Positions 7,877 to 17,993 of a stretch of 64,000 bases of DNA are shown here, piece after piece. This DNA is from Boseongicola sp. Lineage in GTDB: Bacteria > Pseudomonadota > Alphaproteobacteria > Rhodobacterales > Rhodobacteraceae. The stretch covers positions 1 through 64,000 of the forward strand of contig JAPPCV010000181.1 of the NCBI GenBank assembly GCA_028824715.1, in the 5' to 3' direction. Under the pieces are notes generated by a model. The model saw nothing but the letters and a program-made list of their open reading frames with translations, had not been told where the DNA came from and ran no database searches. The first letter of the stretch is position 1; each line of letters opens with the position of its first letter. The position numbers and the translations under genes were made by a program.

Positions 7877-8617
7877 TCAGCGTCCCAGGTACACATCGAT
7901 GACCTTCCGGTTCGCCGTCACGTGATCGAGACTGCCTTCAGCAAGGACCGCTCCCTCGTGCAGGACCGTCACCTTGCAGCCCAGGCGACGCACGAAATCC
8001 ATGTCGTGCTCGATCACCACCACCGCGCGGGACTTCGCCGCCTCAACCAGCAGCGCGGTCGTGTGCTCGCGTTCCGCGGGCGTCATGCCTGCGGCCGGCT
8101 CGTCAACAAGCAGCAATCTTGGCTCTTGCGCGAGCAGCATGCCGATTTCCAGCCATTGCTTCTGTCCATGGCTCAGCTCGCCCGACTTGCGGTCAAGTGC
8201 GCCCGTGAGCCCGATTTCGCCGGCAAGCCCTTGGACCCGGTCAAGATCCTCGAGCGTTGGCCGGTAGAAGAGAACCTGAAACGGCCCGCGCGCGTTGCGC
8301 AGCGCCAGCAGCAGGTTTTCCAGGACGGTCTGGTCTTCGAACACTGTCGGTTTCTGGAACTTGCGGCCGATGCCCTCGCGGGCGATCCGGGCCTCGGAGA
8401 GTCCCAGCAGCGAAATGTTGGCCTCGCCCCACAGAACCCGGCCCTTGTCCGGCCTTGTCCTGCCGGTGACTATGTCCATGAAGGTCGTCTTTCCTGCGCC
8501 GTTGGGTCCGATGATGGCGCGCAGTTCCGTGTCGCCGATCGCGAAGCTCAGGTTGTTGATCGCCTTGAAGCCGTCGAAGGAGACCGAGACGCCGGAGACC
8601 TCGAGAAGCGACGTCAC
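7877..8617 (-). CDS. urtD: Urea ABC transporter ATP-binding protein UrtD
   Basis: A 246-residue LivG-like ATPase. Walker A GPNGAGKTT near residue 37, signature LSHGQKQWLEIGMLL (the Q-loop/signature form seen in UrtD), Walker B RLLLVDEPAAGMTPAE and switch His in VVVIEHDMDFVR. Its ATG overlaps the urtC stop by four bases. The second nucleotide-binding subunit of the urea importer. Confidence 0.93.
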   Translation of the reverse strand: MTSLLEVSGVSVSFDGFKAINNLSFAIGDTELRAIIGPNGAGKTTFMDIVTGRTRPDKGRVLWGEANISLLGLSEARIAREGIGRKFQKPTVFEDQTVLENLLLALRNARGPFQVLFYRPTLEDLDRVQGLAGEIGLTGALDRKSGELSHGQKQWLEIGMLLAQEPRLLLVDEPAAGMTPAEREHTTALLVEAAKSRAVVVIEHDMDFVRRLGCKVTVLHEGAVLAEGSLDHVTANRKVIDVYLGR

Positions 8618-9846
8618 TGTTCTGCCTCCGCCTCGCGCAACGAACCGGAATCAGGTCCCAGGTCCGCGCCGTGGCGGTCAGGTGCCAGGCGGCCGGTCCA
8701 GTGGTCCAACAGGCCGCCGATGCCCTTCGGCGCAAGGAGCGTGACCGCAACGAAGCTGAGGCCCAGAAGGACCAGCCACCAGTCGACCCACCGGATCGTG
8801 TAGAATCCCAGGTTGACGTCGGGGGCCTGTCCGCCGGTGAACCACGACGAGACGAGGCTCACGAATGCCGCGCCGATCACCGCGCCGTAGAGCCGGCCAC
8901 GTCCGCCGATGGCGACCCAGACCGCAAGATAGATCGAGGCGATGGGTGCAACTTCGGCCGGGTTGATGATGCCCGCCTGCGGATAGTAGAGCGCTCCGGC
9001 AATCCCGGCGATCATCGCCGTGACCGTGAAGACGAAGAGCTTGTAGGCCTCCACCGGGTAGCCCAGGAAACGCACTCTCGACTCGTTGTCGCGGATGCCG
9101 CGGATCACCGAACCGAACTTGCCCGAGACGATCCAGGCGGAAAACGCGTAGCCCAAGGCCAGCGCGCCGGCGGAGGCCCAGAAGAACCAGATCGAGATGC
9201 TGGATTGCGGCACATGGTCGAGCCCCGGGAGGTTTTGCAGCCCGGAAAGCCCGTTGTTGCCGCGAAGGCCGCTGTCGTTCTGGAAGAGGTAGAGCGCCAA
9301 CGCCAGCGTCATCGCCTGCGTCAGGATCGAAAGGTAGACGCCCGTGACGCGAGACCGGAAGGCGAGCCAGCCGAAGACGAACGCGAAGAGACCCGGCACC
9401 AGCACGACGAAGAGGAGCTGCAGCGCAAGGCTGTCCGCGAACGCCCAGATCGCAGGGAACTCGCTGGACCCAACGACTCCGAAGATCTGGTTGCCGATGG
9501 CGCCGGCGATTTCGGATTCGGTCGGCGGAATCGTCGCTTCGGCAAGCGAGGACGCGACGATGCCATGCGTCCGCTCGTACATCAGCCACATGCCGATCAT
9601 GTAACCGCCGAGCCCGAAGAACGCGAAGTGGCCGAGGCTGAGAATGCCGGCATAGCCCCAGACGAGGTCCATCGCCACGGCCACCAGGGCGAGGCACAGC
9701 GTTTTGCCCAGCGTCTTGACAAACGAGGTGGAGACGATCTCCGACCCGGCCCATTCCGACATCAGCGTCACGCCAAGGGTGAAGAGGCCGAGAATGGCAA
9801 GGAAGACCAGCACGGAGGGGTTTCGGGCAAACATGCTCCGCGACAT
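8614..9846 (-). CDS. urtC: Urea ABC transporter permease UrtC
   Basis: A 410-residue LivM-like membrane protein with eight to ten hydrophobic helices. Segments such as LVWGYAGILSLGHFAFFGLGGYMIGMW, SGLRGNNGLSGLQNLPG and the cytoplasmic loop IRGIRDNESRVRFLGYPVEAYKL match the UrtC/LivM family. It forms the channel with UrtB. Three bases separate it from urtB, and it overlaps urtD by four. Confidence 0.92.
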   Translation of the reverse strand: MSRSMFARNPSVLVFLAILGLFTLGVTLMSEWAGSEIVSTSFVKTLGKTLCLALVAVAMDLVWGYAGILSLGHFAFFGLGGYMIGMWLMYERTHGIVASSLAEATIPPTESEIAGAIGNQIFGVVGSSEFPAIWAFADSLALQLLFVVLVPGLFAFVFGWLAFRSRVTGVYLSILTQAMTLALALYLFQNDSGLRGNNGLSGLQNLPGLDHVPQSSISIWFFWASAGALALGYAFSAWIVSGKFGSVIRGIRDNESRVRFLGYPVEAYKLFVFTVTAMIAGIAGALYYPQAGIINPAEVAPIASIYLAVWVAIGGRGRLYGAVIGAAFVSLVSSWFTGGQAPDVNLGFYTIRWVDWWLVLLGLSFVAVTLLAPKGIGGLLDHWTGRLAPDRHGADLGPDSGSLREAEAEQ

Positions 9847-9849
9847 GGC

Positions 9850-11808
9850 TCAGTCTCCCGCCGCCCGGCCCTTGAGGGGGATGATTCCCTGCGGACGGAG
9901 CTGGATGAAGACGACGATGATGAAGATGATCATGTAGGTCTGGGCAGCGAGCGTGTTCGAAGGGTTGAACCATTCGATCCCCTTCTGCAGGAAGCCGATG
10001 CCGGTGGCCCCCAGAAGGGTGCCCCAGATGTTCCCGACACCGCCAACGACGACGGTCATGAAACTCTGCACGATGTAATCCGCACCAAGGTCCGAGGTGA
10101 CCTTCGCGTAAAGCCCGATGGCCACGCCGGCGATCCCGGCGATTCCGGAGCCAAGCCCGAATGTAAGCATGTTCACCCGGTCGGGATCGATCCCCATTGC
10201 CGCTGCCATGCGCCGGTTCTGCGTGACCGCACGGGTTTCCAGCCCCAGCCGGGTTCGATGCATGATGAACAGGAAGATGCCCAGGAAGATCAGCGCCAGC
10301 ACGAAGATCGCGATCCGGATATGGGAGATCGAGATCACGTCGTTGATGACCCATGCCCCGTCGAGCCAGCTTGGAGAGGTCAGGGGCCGCGCCTGGGTGC
10401 CAAAGATGTTCTTGGCGAGCTGCTGGAGGGCGATGGAGATGCCGAAAGTGGCCAGGAGAGTCTCCAGCGGGCGGTTGTAGAGCCAGCGGATCACCAACCG
10501 CTCCATCGCCACGCCGGCACAGAAAGTGACGGCGAAGGCCAGGGGCACCGCGACGAGAATCGAGACGGCATGGTGAGGAATGAACTGCTGCACGACGTAG
10601 CCGGTATAGGCGCCCATCATGATGAATTCGCCATGGGCCATGTTGATGACGCCCATTACCCCGAAGGTGATGGCGAGGCCGATTGCGGCAAGAAAGTAGA
10701 TCGAGGCGAGCGAAAGGGCGTCGAGAGCCAGATCGGCGCCCTGGGAAAGGCCGACCCGGTTCGCGATCCGGGCAAGGGCCGACTCGGCGGCGGCGGTAAC
10801 GGCGGGCGAGGTTTCGGCGTAGACGGCCGCGAAGACGTGAGCATCCAGGGCAGCGTCGATCTCGGCATCGGTGACAAGCGCCGGAACCGTGCCCGCCTTG
10901 GCCAGCATGCCATATGCACGCATTCGCGCCTCGTCGGTGCCAAGCTCGCCTGCTTGGACGCCGCCAGCCGCATTGTCTTCCAGACCGGCGACCAGCGCTT
11001 CGCGGATCGCATCCCGACCGACTAAGGCAGGGGCCAGATCGGTCGCGACCAGGAGCGCATATGCCTCCTCGCGGGGGAGGTCGTCGCTTCCCGGACTCAG
11101 ACGCCGCGCCACGTTCAGTTCGTCGGGGATCTCGCCCGCGAAGGCCATGACCCGGGTCCTTGTCAGCGGGTTCAACGCAGCGCGTACATCGACGCCAAGA
11201 TCGGTCGACATCCCTTCGATGGCTGCCACGCGCTCATCGACACCCGTTCCGTGGGCGATGGTCAGAAGCCGTTCGATCCGCATCTTGCGTGCACGGATCC
11301 CCGCGTCGCCTTCGCCATCGATCGAATTGCGGAGCGGAGCGAGAAGGCTTGCGTCCGGCGCGCGCTCGATGGCATCAAGCGCCTCCATTCGCCGGTCCGG
11401 ATCGGGATCGAGGAGCTGGAACTGCACCAAGGCCGTTCCGATCAGCGCCCTTATCCCGCTGTTCGGCTTGATGTTCTTCAGTGCCCGCTTCGGATACTCG
11501 CCCACCGTGTCGCCACTGTCGAAATCGATCAGGCGGTAGGTCTTCGAATCGATCCTTTCGCCGAGAAAGAACAGCCCGTCCGACTTTCTCATCCAGATGT
11601 TCTTGACCTGCCAAGCCTGGAGAACCGCCTGCGCTTCGGGCAGGCCGCTGGTGGCGACGGCCTCGATTGCGGGTCCGATCGTCTTGCGCGAGCTCTTGAC
11701 GATCAAGTCCCCTTGCTCCTGCAGGATGGCCTGCACCGGACCCGTTTCGGCAAGCGTCGCCACGGTCGAGACAAGCAGCATGTGCGCGGCCAGCAGGAAC
11801 TGTTTCAT
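9850..11808 (-). CDS. urtB: Urea ABC transporter permease UrtB, long form
   Basis: A 652-residue protein with a signal-like N-terminus (LLVSTVATLAE) and about 330 residues of periplasmic, helix-rich sequence before the LivH-type permease domain. The permease part includes LAITFGVMGVINMAHGEFIMMGAYTGYVVQQ and QNRRMAAAMGIDPDRVNMLTF and ends with VFIQLRPQGIIPLKGR. Many alphaproteobacterial UrtB proteins carry this extension, whose role is unknown. Pairs with UrtC. The stretch between residues 80 and 320 looks alpha-solenoid-like, with repeated Ala/Leu helices. Confidence 0.9.
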   Translation of the reverse strand: MKQFLLAAHMLLVSTVATLAETGPVQAILQEQGDLIVKSSRKTIGPAIEAVATSGLPEAQAVLQAWQVKNIWMRKSDGLFFLGERIDSKTYRLIDFDSGDTVGEYPKRALKNIKPNSGIRALIGTALVQFQLLDPDPDRRMEALDAIERAPDASLLAPLRNSIDGEGDAGIRARKMRIERLLTIAHGTGVDERVAAIEGMSTDLGVDVRAALNPLTRTRVMAFAGEIPDELNVARRLSPGSDDLPREEAYALLVATDLAPALVGRDAIREALVAGLEDNAAGGVQAGELGTDEARMRAYGMLAKAGTVPALVTDAEIDAALDAHVFAAVYAETSPAVTAAAESALARIANRVGLSQGADLALDALSLASIYFLAAIGLAITFGVMGVINMAHGEFIMMGAYTGYVVQQFIPHHAVSILVAVPLAFAVTFCAGVAMERLVIRWLYNRPLETLLATFGISIALQQLAKNIFGTQARPLTSPSWLDGAWVINDVISISHIRIAIFVLALIFLGIFLFIMHRTRLGLETRAVTQNRRMAAAMGIDPDRVNMLTFGLGSGIAGIAGVAIGLYAKVTSDLGADYIVQSFMTVVVGGVGNIWGTLLGATGIGFLQKGIEWFNPSNTLAAQTYMIIFIIVVFIQLRPQGIIPLKGRAAGD

Positions 11809-11862
11809 GATTCTCCACCTGAAGGACTCCGGCCGGGAAGTTCCGGCCGGAGAGTTCGCGGA

Positions 11863-13146
11863 TCAGTAGTTGGACTTGATCTGGACGCAGGTGGCGGTCC
11901 CGGTGTCGTACATGCCGCAGCCCAGCTCGCTCCAGTTCGATGTCAGCATTGCCGATGCCGGCAGGAAATCGGTCCAGGCGTCGCCCGGGACTTCCCCTGT
12001 CTCGCTGATGATGTCGAACTGGCCGTCCGCCTGGATTTCGCCGATCAGGACCGGCTTCGACAGGTGGTGGTTCACGCCCATCACGGCGACGCCGCCCGTC
12101 AGGTTGGGAAACTCCTGCCCCCACATCGCTTCGCGCACCGCGTCGACCTCGGTGGTCCCGGCTTCGGTGACTGAATTCACCCACATGTTGAAGCCGATGT
12201 AGTGGGCCTCCATCGGGTCGTTGGCGACGCGGCCTTCGTCACCGATGAACTCATGCCAGGCCGCGATGAACGCCTCGTTCTCGGGCGTGTCCGCGGACAT
12301 GAAATAGTTCCATGCCGCCAGGTGTCCGACGAGGTTGCTGGTGTCGAGGCCCGAAAGCTCCTCTTCGCCGACGGAGAAGGCGACGACAGGGATGTCGTCG
12401 GCGGAGACGCCAGCGGCGGCAAGTTCCTTGTAGAAACCGATGTTCGCATCGCCGTTGATCGTCGAGATGACGCCCACCTTCTTTCCGTCAGCACCCAGCG
12501 CAACCACGTCGGCCACGATCTTTGACCAGTCCGAGTGGCCGAAGGGCGTATAGTTGACGAAGATGTCCGCTTCGGAGATGCCCTTTGACTTCAGGTAGGA
12601 CTCAAGGATGTTGTTCGTGGTCCGCGGATACACGTAGTCGGTACCCAGAAGGGCGAACTTCTCGACGCCAAGCTCGTCAAGATAGTAGTCGGTTGCCGGA
12701 ATCGCCTGCTGGTTCGGCGCGGCGCCGGTATAGAACACGTTCTTCGAGCTTTCCTCACCTTCGTACTGGACCGGATAGAACAGGAGGCCGTTCAGTTCCT
12801 CGATCACCGGCAGGACCGACTTTCGACTGACCGAGGTCCAGTTGCCGAAGATCACGTCGACCTCGTGGACCGTCAGAAGCTCGCGTGCCTTCTCGGCGAA
12901 GAGCGGCCAGTCGGAGGCCGGATCGACCACGACTGCCTCGATTTCGCACCCAAGAACGCCGCCAGCCCCGTTCTGCCGGTCGACGAGCATCAGCATGGTG
13001 TCCTTCAGCGTCGTCTCGGAAATTGCCATTGTTCCTGACAGGGAATGCAGGACACCCAGCTTGACCGGACAATCCGCAGCGGCGGCAGGGCCGCCAAACG
13101 CACCGGCGGCAGCCGAAGCGGCTGCCAGGACTTTCAGGTTTTTCAT
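11863..13146 (-). CDS. urtA: Urea ABC transporter substrate-binding protein UrtA
   Basis: A 427-residue periplasmic binding protein with a signal peptide (AAASAAAGAFGGPAAAA). It has the UrtA landmarks VKLGVLHSLSGTMAISETTLKDTMLMLVD, VIFGNWTSVSRKSVLPVIEELNGLLFYPVQYEGEE, and the region around FYTGAAPNQQAIPA. AGGAGA sits five to ten bases before ATG 13146. First gene of the operon and divergent from urease across about 390 bases. Urea transport genes next to urease are often under nitrogen (NtrC) control, which is inferred here only from family knowledge. Confidence 0.94.
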   Translation of the reverse strand: MKNLKVLAAASAAAGAFGGPAAAADCPVKLGVLHSLSGTMAISETTLKDTMLMLVDRQNGAGGVLGCEIEAVVVDPASDWPLFAEKARELLTVHEVDVIFGNWTSVSRKSVLPVIEELNGLLFYPVQYEGEESSKNVFYTGAAPNQQAIPATDYYLDELGVEKFALLGTDYVYPRTTNNILESYLKSKGISEADIFVNYTPFGHSDWSKIVADVVALGADGKKVGVISTINGDANIGFYKELAAAGVSADDIPVVAFSVGEEELSGLDTSNLVGHLAAWNYFMSADTPENEAFIAAWHEFIGDEGRVANDPMEAHYIGFNMWVNSVTEAGTTEVDAVREAMWGQEFPNLTGGVAVMGVNHHLSKPVLIGEIQADGQFDIISETGEVPGDAWTDFLPASAMLTSNWSELGCGMYDTGTATCVQIKSNY

Positions 13147-13533
13147 CGATTTCTCCTAGCGGAGGGGCACGCGGGCGCTTGCCTAAGTTCGCCGAATTCC
13201 GTACCCATGCTCCGCAACTTCTTGTTGCACCCGTGTGGCGGCCGATGAGAGTTCCTAGCTTTCCGGTCGTCACACACCCGCACTTCGAGGCCGACGCCCC
13301 AGCGGACAGGCACAGTGTCTCTGCATTGCAGCATGATTGGCAATCGACAGCGGCTGGCAATCGAGGCTTCGGACATTGTTGCCCAAAAATTCATCCAGAA
13401 GTGCGTTCTTTGCACAAAATCAGGGCGGGTGGCGGTCCGATGATCCTGCAAATCTGCAATTTCGTGGCGATTCGGAACGGTGCGGCTCAAAAGGGGGCAT
13501 TGAATTCGCGCTCCGGAGGGCCCCATCACCCAA
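13147..13533. other. Divergent urtA / ureD intergenic region
   Basis: 387 bases that must hold promoters for both the urea transporter and urease operons. I saw no convincing sigma-54 (TGGCAC-N5-TTGC) or NtrC site and no strong sigma-70 pair. Open frames read here are short and family-less. Confidence 0.5.
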
Positions 13534-14364
13534 TTGCTGCCGATATCTCCGCAGTCCGCTGCACCGGTCATGGCGCGTGCGCAGGGAGAGGTTTCGCTTG
13601 CCGCCAAGTTCAGGGACGGCGGCACCGTGCTCCGGAGATTGCGGCAGTCAGGATCGCTCAAGTGCCTCTTCCCCCGAAATGCCGGGCATGCGCTGCAGGC
13701 CGTCCTTCTGAACTGTGCCGGGGGCGTCACCGGCGGTGATCGCCTTTCGCTAGCCGCGCGCGCCGAGGCAGGGACGACCCTGACGCTCAGCACTCAGGCG
13801 GCCGAACGGATCTACCGGGCTTCGCCAGGGGAGCAAGGGCGCATCGAAACGCGCCTGGACGTGGCGGAAGGCGCGCGCGTGAACTGGCTGCCGCAGGAGA
13901 CGATTCTCTTCGACGGCTGCTCGCTGGAGCGATCGCTGACAGTCGAGTTGCAGGAAGGGGCCGCCGTGCTGCTGACGGAACCGCTGGTCTTCGGTCGTCT
14001 TGAAATGGGAGAGACCGTGAACTCGGCGCACGTTCTGGACCGGATAGAACTCCGGCGCGCGGGTGTCCCGGTCTACCTGGACCGCATCCGCCTGGCGGAC
14101 GATGTTCAGGCACAGCTTGATCGTCCGGGCGTCGCTGCCGGCGCGCGCGCCATGGCTTCGCTGGTCTATGTCGCTCCCGACGCCGCCGCGCAGCTCGAAG
14201 TGCTGCGCCGTTTCCTGCCCTGTCACGCCGGAGCCAGCCTCATCCATGAAGACGTGCTGGTCATGCGCCTCCTTTCCAGTGACAGCAACGAGATGCGTTC
14301 AAGCCTGGTCCCGATGCTGAATCACCTGAGCCAAGACGGGCTCCCCCGATGCTGGAACATCTGA
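13534..14364 (+). CDS. ureD: Urease accessory protein UreD
   Basis: Nickel-insertion chaperone; UreD(H), UreF and UreG form the complex on apo-urease that delivers nickel. The protein has [13 protein letters not shown], then [29 protein letters not shown] and [13 protein letters not shown] sequence ([13 protein letters not shown]), and [11 protein letters not shown], all UreD landmarks. The start is uncertain: TTG 13534 is 13 bases after GGAGGG, while ATG 13570 gives [10 protein letters not shown], closer to the usual family N-terminus but without a ribosome site. First gene of the urease operon, one base before ureA. Confidence 0.92.
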   Translation: MLPISPQSAAPVMARAQGEVSLAAKFRDGGTVLRRLRQSGSLKCLFPRNAGHALQAVLLNCAGGVTGGDRLSLAARAEAGTTLTLSTQAAERIYRASPGEQGRIETRLDVAEGARVNWLPQETILFDGCSLERSLTVELQEGAAVLLTEPLVFGRLEMGETVNSAHVLDRIELRRAGVPVYLDRIRLADDVQAQLDRPGVAAGARAMASLVYVAPDAAAQLEVLRRFLPCHAGASLIHEDVLVMRLLSSDSNEMRSSLVPMLNHLSQDGLPRCWNI

Positions 14365-14365
14365 C

Positions 14366-14668
14366 ATGAACCTGACGCCACGCGAAAAGGACAAGCTTCT
14401 CGTTTCCATGGCGGCGGAAGTCGCCCGCAGGCGGCTGGCCCGCGGCGTGAAGCTGAACCACCCCGAGGCCATTGCCTTGATCACCGATGCAGTGGTCGAA
14501 GGCGCGCGCGACGGTCGCTCGGTCGCCGACATGATGGAGGCCGGCGCAGAGATAGTCACCAGGGAGCAATGCATGGAAGGCGTGGCCGAGATGATTCGCG
14601 ACGTGCAGGTGGAGGCGACCTTTCCCGACGGCACAAAGCTGGTCACCGTTCACAATCCGATCCGATGA
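14366..14668 (+). CDS. ureA: Urease subunit gamma
   Basis: 100 residues, the standard UreA length. [20 protein letters not shown] at the start and [28 protein letters not shown] in the middle are near-invariant in the family, ending [18 protein letters not shown]. Structural subunit of the (UreABC)3 urease trimer. Its TGA overlaps the ATG of a small following ORF. Confidence 0.96.
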   Translation: MNLTPREKDKLLVSMAAEVARRRLARGVKLNHPEAIALITDAVVEGARDGRSVADMMEAGAEIVTREQCMEGVAEMIRDVQVEATFPDGTKLVTVHNPIR

Positions 14669-14835
14669 GGGGGCATGCCATGCATGTTCTTCCACCGCTT
14701 CGTTCCGCATTGCCTGCCCGCGCTGATGAGGCGGCATTGCCGCTCACCCATCTCGACCGGAGCGCGTGCACCGGTTCCTGCCGCGCCGCACCGGCAGTTC
14801 TTGCGGGGCCGAACCGCGCGAAGGTGCAATCATGA
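14665..14835 (+). CDS. Small ORF coupled between ureA and ureB, function unknown
   Basis: A 56-residue frame starting ATGA on the ureA stop and ending TGA inside the ureB start (ATGA again), so it overlaps both neighbours by four bases. The protein begins [14 protein letters not shown], contains two cysteines (SACTGSC) and has no recognised domain, transmembrane helix or signal. Exact coupling on both sides fits translation through this segment, either for a real small protein or simply to carry ribosomes to ureB. Alternatively it is a chance frame in GC-rich DNA. Confidence 0.45.
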   Translation: MRGHAMHVLPPLRSALPARADEAALPLTHLDRSACTGSCRAAPAVLAGPNRAKVQS

Positions 14836-15137
14836 TCCCCGGCGAAGTGATGGCCGGGCCGGGCGAAGTCACGCTGAATGCGGACCGGGAAGCAATCACG
14901 TTGATGGTTGCCAATACCGGCGACCGGCCGGTGCAGGTGGGCTCGCACTACCATTTCGGAGAGGCGAACGGCGCGCTGGAATTCGACCGGGACGCGGCGC
15001 GAGGCATGCGGCTTGACATCGCAGCCGGGACAGCGGTGCGCTTTGAGCCGGGTCAACGGCGGGAGGTGCAGCTCATTCCAATTGGCGGGGCGCGGAACGT
15101 GTTCGGGTTCAACCAGCAGGTCATGGGCGCCCTGTGA
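14832..15137 (+). CDS. ureB: Urease subunit beta
   Basis: 101 residues from ATG 14832, which has AAGGTG five bases upstream; the longer frame from 14766 adds sequence unlike UreB. Landmarks are [56 protein letters not shown] and ending FGFNQQVMG. Structural subunit of the urease heterotrimer. Confidence 0.95.
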   Translation: MIPGEVMAGPGEVTLNADREAITLMVANTGDRPVQVGSHYHFGEANGALEFDRDAARGMRLDIAAGTAVRFEPGQRREVQLIPIGGARNVFGFNQQVMGAL

Positions 15138-15201
15138 TGCCTGACTTGCCGCTGTCCCATGTCTTGCCTGCGCTCCGGAGTGGATAGGAAGGGAACGCAA
15201 C

Positions 15202-16911
15202 ATGCCCGCGTCCATCTCGCGCGCTGACTATGCCGCCATGTTCGGCCCCACGACCGGGGACAAGGTCCGGCTTGCCGACACCGATCTCGTCATCGAGGTC
15301 GAGCGCGACCACACCTTCTACGGCGAAGAGGTCAAGTTCGGCGGCGGCAAGGTCATCCGCGACGGGATGGGACAGTCACAGGTCGCACGCGCTGAAGGTG
15401 CCGTGGATACCGTCATCACAAATGCGCTGATCGTCGATCATGCCGGCATCTACAAGGCGGATGTCGGGCTGAAGGACGGCCGGATCTCCGGGATCGGCAA
15501 GGCGGGAAATCCCGATACGCAGCCCGGAGTCGACATCGTCATCGGACCTGGCACCGAGGCGATTGCGGGCGAAGGCAGGATTCTGACGGCCGGCGGCTTT
15601 GACAGCCACGTCCACTTCATCTGCCCGCAGCAGATCGAGGATGCACTCCATTCCGGCCTGACGACCATGCTCGGCGGCGGCACCGGCCCGGCACACGGCA
15701 CCCTCGCGACCACCTGCACGCCCGGACCCTGGCATGTCGGGCGGATGCTGCAGGCCGCGGACGCCTTCCCGATGAACCTCGCCTTTGCAGGCAAGGGCAA
15801 CGCATCGCTCCCGGCAGCGCTGGAAGAGCAGGTCGAGGGTGGGGCCTGCGCCCTGAAACTGCACGAGGACTGGGGCACGACGCCTGGCGCCATAGATTGC
15901 TGCCTGACCGTCGCCGACGCCATGGACGTCCAGGTGATGATCCATACCGACACGCTCAACGAAAGCGGATTCGTCGAGAACACCGTCGCGGCCATGAAGG
16001 GACGCACGATCCACGCCTTCCATACCGAAGGTGCGGGTGGCGGACACGCGCCGGACATCATCAGGATCTGCGGCGAGGACCATGTCTTGCCGTCCTCCAC
16101 GAACCCGACGCGGCCCTTCACGGTCAACACGGTGGAGGAGCATCTCGACATGCTGATGGTCTGCCATCACCTCGACCAGTCCATTCCGGAAGACGTGGCC
16201 TTCGCAGAGAGCCGCATCCGGCGCGAAACCATAGCGGCCGAGGACATCCTTCACGACATGGGCGCGTTTTCGATCATCGCTTCCGACAGCCAGGCCATGG
16301 GGCGCGTGGGGGAGGTTCTGATCCGTACCTGGCAGACCGCGGACAAGATGAAGAAACAGCGGGGGCGCCTGCCGGAAGAGACCGGCAGCAACGACAACTA
16401 CCGCGTACGCCGATACATCGCGAAATACACGATCAACCCGGCCATTGCACACGGGGTCGCGCATGAAATCGGGTCGATCGAGGAGGGAAAGCGTGCCGAC
16501 CTGGTCCTGTGGAATCCCGCCTTCTTCGGCGTGAAGCCGGAGATGGCGCTCATCGGCGGGACCATTGCCATGGCGCAGATGGGCGATCCGAACGCCTCGA
16601 TTCCGACGCCGCAGCCGGTCTGCTCGCGCCCCATGTTCGGCGCCTATGGCAGAAACGTCGAATGCTCCTCCGTGACCTTTGTCAGCGCCGCGGCGCAGGA
16701 CGCCGGCATCGGCGCCACGCTCGGTCTTGCCAAGGACACGCTTGCCGTCGCCAACACGCGCGAAATCGGCAAGAAGGACCTGGTCCTGAATGACGCCACG
16801 CCGGAGATGGAGGTGGACCCGGAGACCTACGAGGTGCGCGCCGACGGCGAGTTGCTGGCCTGCCAGCCCGCCGAGATCCTGCCCATGGCGCAGCGATACT
16901 TCATGTTCTGA
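15202..16911 (+). CDS. ureC: Urease catalytic subunit alpha
   Basis: 569-residue amidohydrolase that hydrolyses urea to ammonia and carbamate at a dinuclear nickel centre. All ligands are visible: His136 and His138 ([11 protein letters not shown]), Lys219 for carbamylation ([15 protein letters not shown]), His248 and His274 ([16 protein letters not shown]), and Asp362 ([11 protein letters not shown]). The mobile-flap region is [20 protein letters not shown]. Length and order are standard. It lies 64 bases after ureB and 10 before ureE, with a good ribosome site upstream (AGGAAGGGAA). Confidence 0.97.
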   Translation: MPASISRADYAAMFGPTTGDKVRLADTDLVIEVERDHTFYGEEVKFGGGKVIRDGMGQSQVARAEGAVDTVITNALIVDHAGIYKADVGLKDGRISGIGKAGNPDTQPGVDIVIGPGTEAIAGEGRILTAGGFDSHVHFICPQQIEDALHSGLTTMLGGGTGPAHGTLATTCTPGPWHVGRMLQAADAFPMNLAFAGKGNASLPAALEEQVEGGACALKLHEDWGTTPGAIDCCLTVADAMDVQVMIHTDTLNESGFVENTVAAMKGRTIHAFHTEGAGGGHAPDIIRICGEDHVLPSSTNPTRPFTVNTVEEHLDMLMVCHHLDQSIPEDVAFAESRIRRETIAAEDILHDMGAFSIIASDSQAMGRVGEVLIRTWQTADKMKKQRGRLPEETGSNDNYRVRRYIAKYTINPAIAHGVAHEIGSIEEGKRADLVLWNPAFFGVKPEMALIGGTIAMAQMGDPNASIPTPQPVCSRPMFGAYGRNVECSSVTFVSAAAQDAGIGATLGLAKDTLAVANTREIGKKDLVLNDATPEMEVDPETYEVRADGELLACQPAEILPMAQRYFMF

Positions 16912-16921
16912 GGAGGCCGCG

Positions 16922-17359
16922 ATGACACTTCCTGTCAGCCGAAAGGTGAAGCGAACGCATCATGCCGACGACAGCGTCGTCCTGGACCATGAAGCTCGGT
17001 TCCTGCGTCGCAAGGTGCTGACCGCCACAAGCGGGTTGAGATTTCTTGTGGATCTGTCCCGGACGACTTCGGTGGACCAGCACGAAGCATTCGTTCTGGA
17101 AGATGGCCGTGTTGTCGGGGTCGTGCCCGCCGAGGAAGAGCTTTTCCAGGTGAAAGGCGACCTGATCCGGCTTGCCTGGCATATCGGCAACCGTCACATG
17201 CCTTGCCAGGTTGAATCCGACCGGCTCCTGATCCGGCGAGATCACGTGATGCGCGACATGCTGGAGAGACTCGGCGCAGCGGTCACGGCGGTAACCGAAC
17301 CATTTTCACCGGAAGGCGGCGCCTACGGTCACGGCCGCACTCATGCTCATGCCCACTGA
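16922..17359 (+). CDS. ureE: Urease accessory protein UreE (nickel metallochaperone)
   Basis: 145 residues from ATG 16922, with GAGGAGG upstream. It holds the UreE N-terminal domain (LDHEARFLRRKVL, RFLVDLSRTTSV, ALVLEDG-like AFVLEDGRVVGV) and the C-terminal metal-binding domain (HIGNRHMPCQ, DHVMRDMLERLGAAV). The protein ends HGRTHAHAH, a histidine-rich nickel-binding tail. It hands nickel to UreG/UreD/UreF. Its last 17 bases overlap ureF. Confidence 0.93.
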   Translation: MTLPVSRKVKRTHHADDSVVLDHEARFLRRKVLTATSGLRFLVDLSRTTSVDQHEAFVLEDGRVVGVVPAEEELFQVKGDLIRLAWHIGNRHMPCQVESDRLLIRRDHVMRDMLERLGAAVTAVTEPFSPEGGAYGHGRTHAHAH

Positions 17360-17993
17360 CACCCGGGTCCTGACCCTGACACAGTGGCTCTCGCCGGCAT
17401 TTCCGGTCGGATCCTTCGCCTACAGCCACGGGCTGGAAGGCGCGGCGGCATTGGGGTGGGTGCGTGACGGACCTGGCCTGGAAGCCTGGCTAGAAGACGT
17501 CTTGCTGCTTGGTGCGGGCCGGGCGGATTCCGTGCTCCTGGCCGCCGCCTTCAGGGCCGAGACGCCCCGCTGCCTCGGGGAAATCGACCGGACGGCACGC
17601 GCCTTCGCGGCCTCGTCCGAACGGCGTCTGGAGACCTCGGCGCAGGGCAAGGCCCTTGGCAGGGCCCTGGCTGCCTGGGGCGTTGCGGCGGAGGACCTGA
17701 CCTTCCCCGTCGCGCTCGGTGCCGCAGCCGCACAGGAGGCCCTGCCGCTTGCATTGACCCAGCAGCTCTATCTCCACGCCTTTCTGTCCAACCTCGTCGC
17801 CGCCGGCCAGAGACTGCTTGCCGTCGGCCAGCAGCAGGGACAGGCCATCCTTCGGCGCCTGACGCTGCTCTGCCCGAAGGTCGCCGAGGAAACGCGCGAC
17901 GGCGACCTGTCGCAACTTTCGTCTGCAGCGTTCCTGACCGATGTCGCCTCGATGCGGCACGAAACCCAGAACTCGAGGATATTCCGCACATGA
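17343..17993 (+). CDS. ureF: Urease accessory protein UreF
   Basis: 216-residue helical protein that bridges UreD and UreG in the nickel-insertion complex. Landmarks: [21 protein letters not shown] near residue 15, [40 protein letters not shown] at the end. A second ATG at 17349 is equally plausible. It overlaps ureE by 17 bases and ureG by 4. Confidence 0.93.
   Translation: MLMPTDTRVLTLTQWLSPAFPVGSFAYSHGLEGAAALGWVRDGPGLEAWLEDVLLLGAGRADSVLLAAAFRAETPRCLGEIDRTARAFAASSERRLETSAQGKALGRALAAWGVAAEDLTFPVALGAAAAQEALPLALTQQLYLHAFLSNLVAAGQRLLAVGQQQGQAILRRLTLLCPKVAEETRDGDLSQLSSAAFLTDVASMRHETQNSRIFRT

Noticed and set aside
8671..11025. 784-codon plus-strand ORF opposite urtC/urtB
   Set aside because: Asp/Arg/His-rich antisense shadow of two membrane proteins.
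13147..13533. Sigma-54/NtrC promoter between urtA and ureD
   Set aside because: TGGCA stretches occur but the -12 GC is not at the right spacing.
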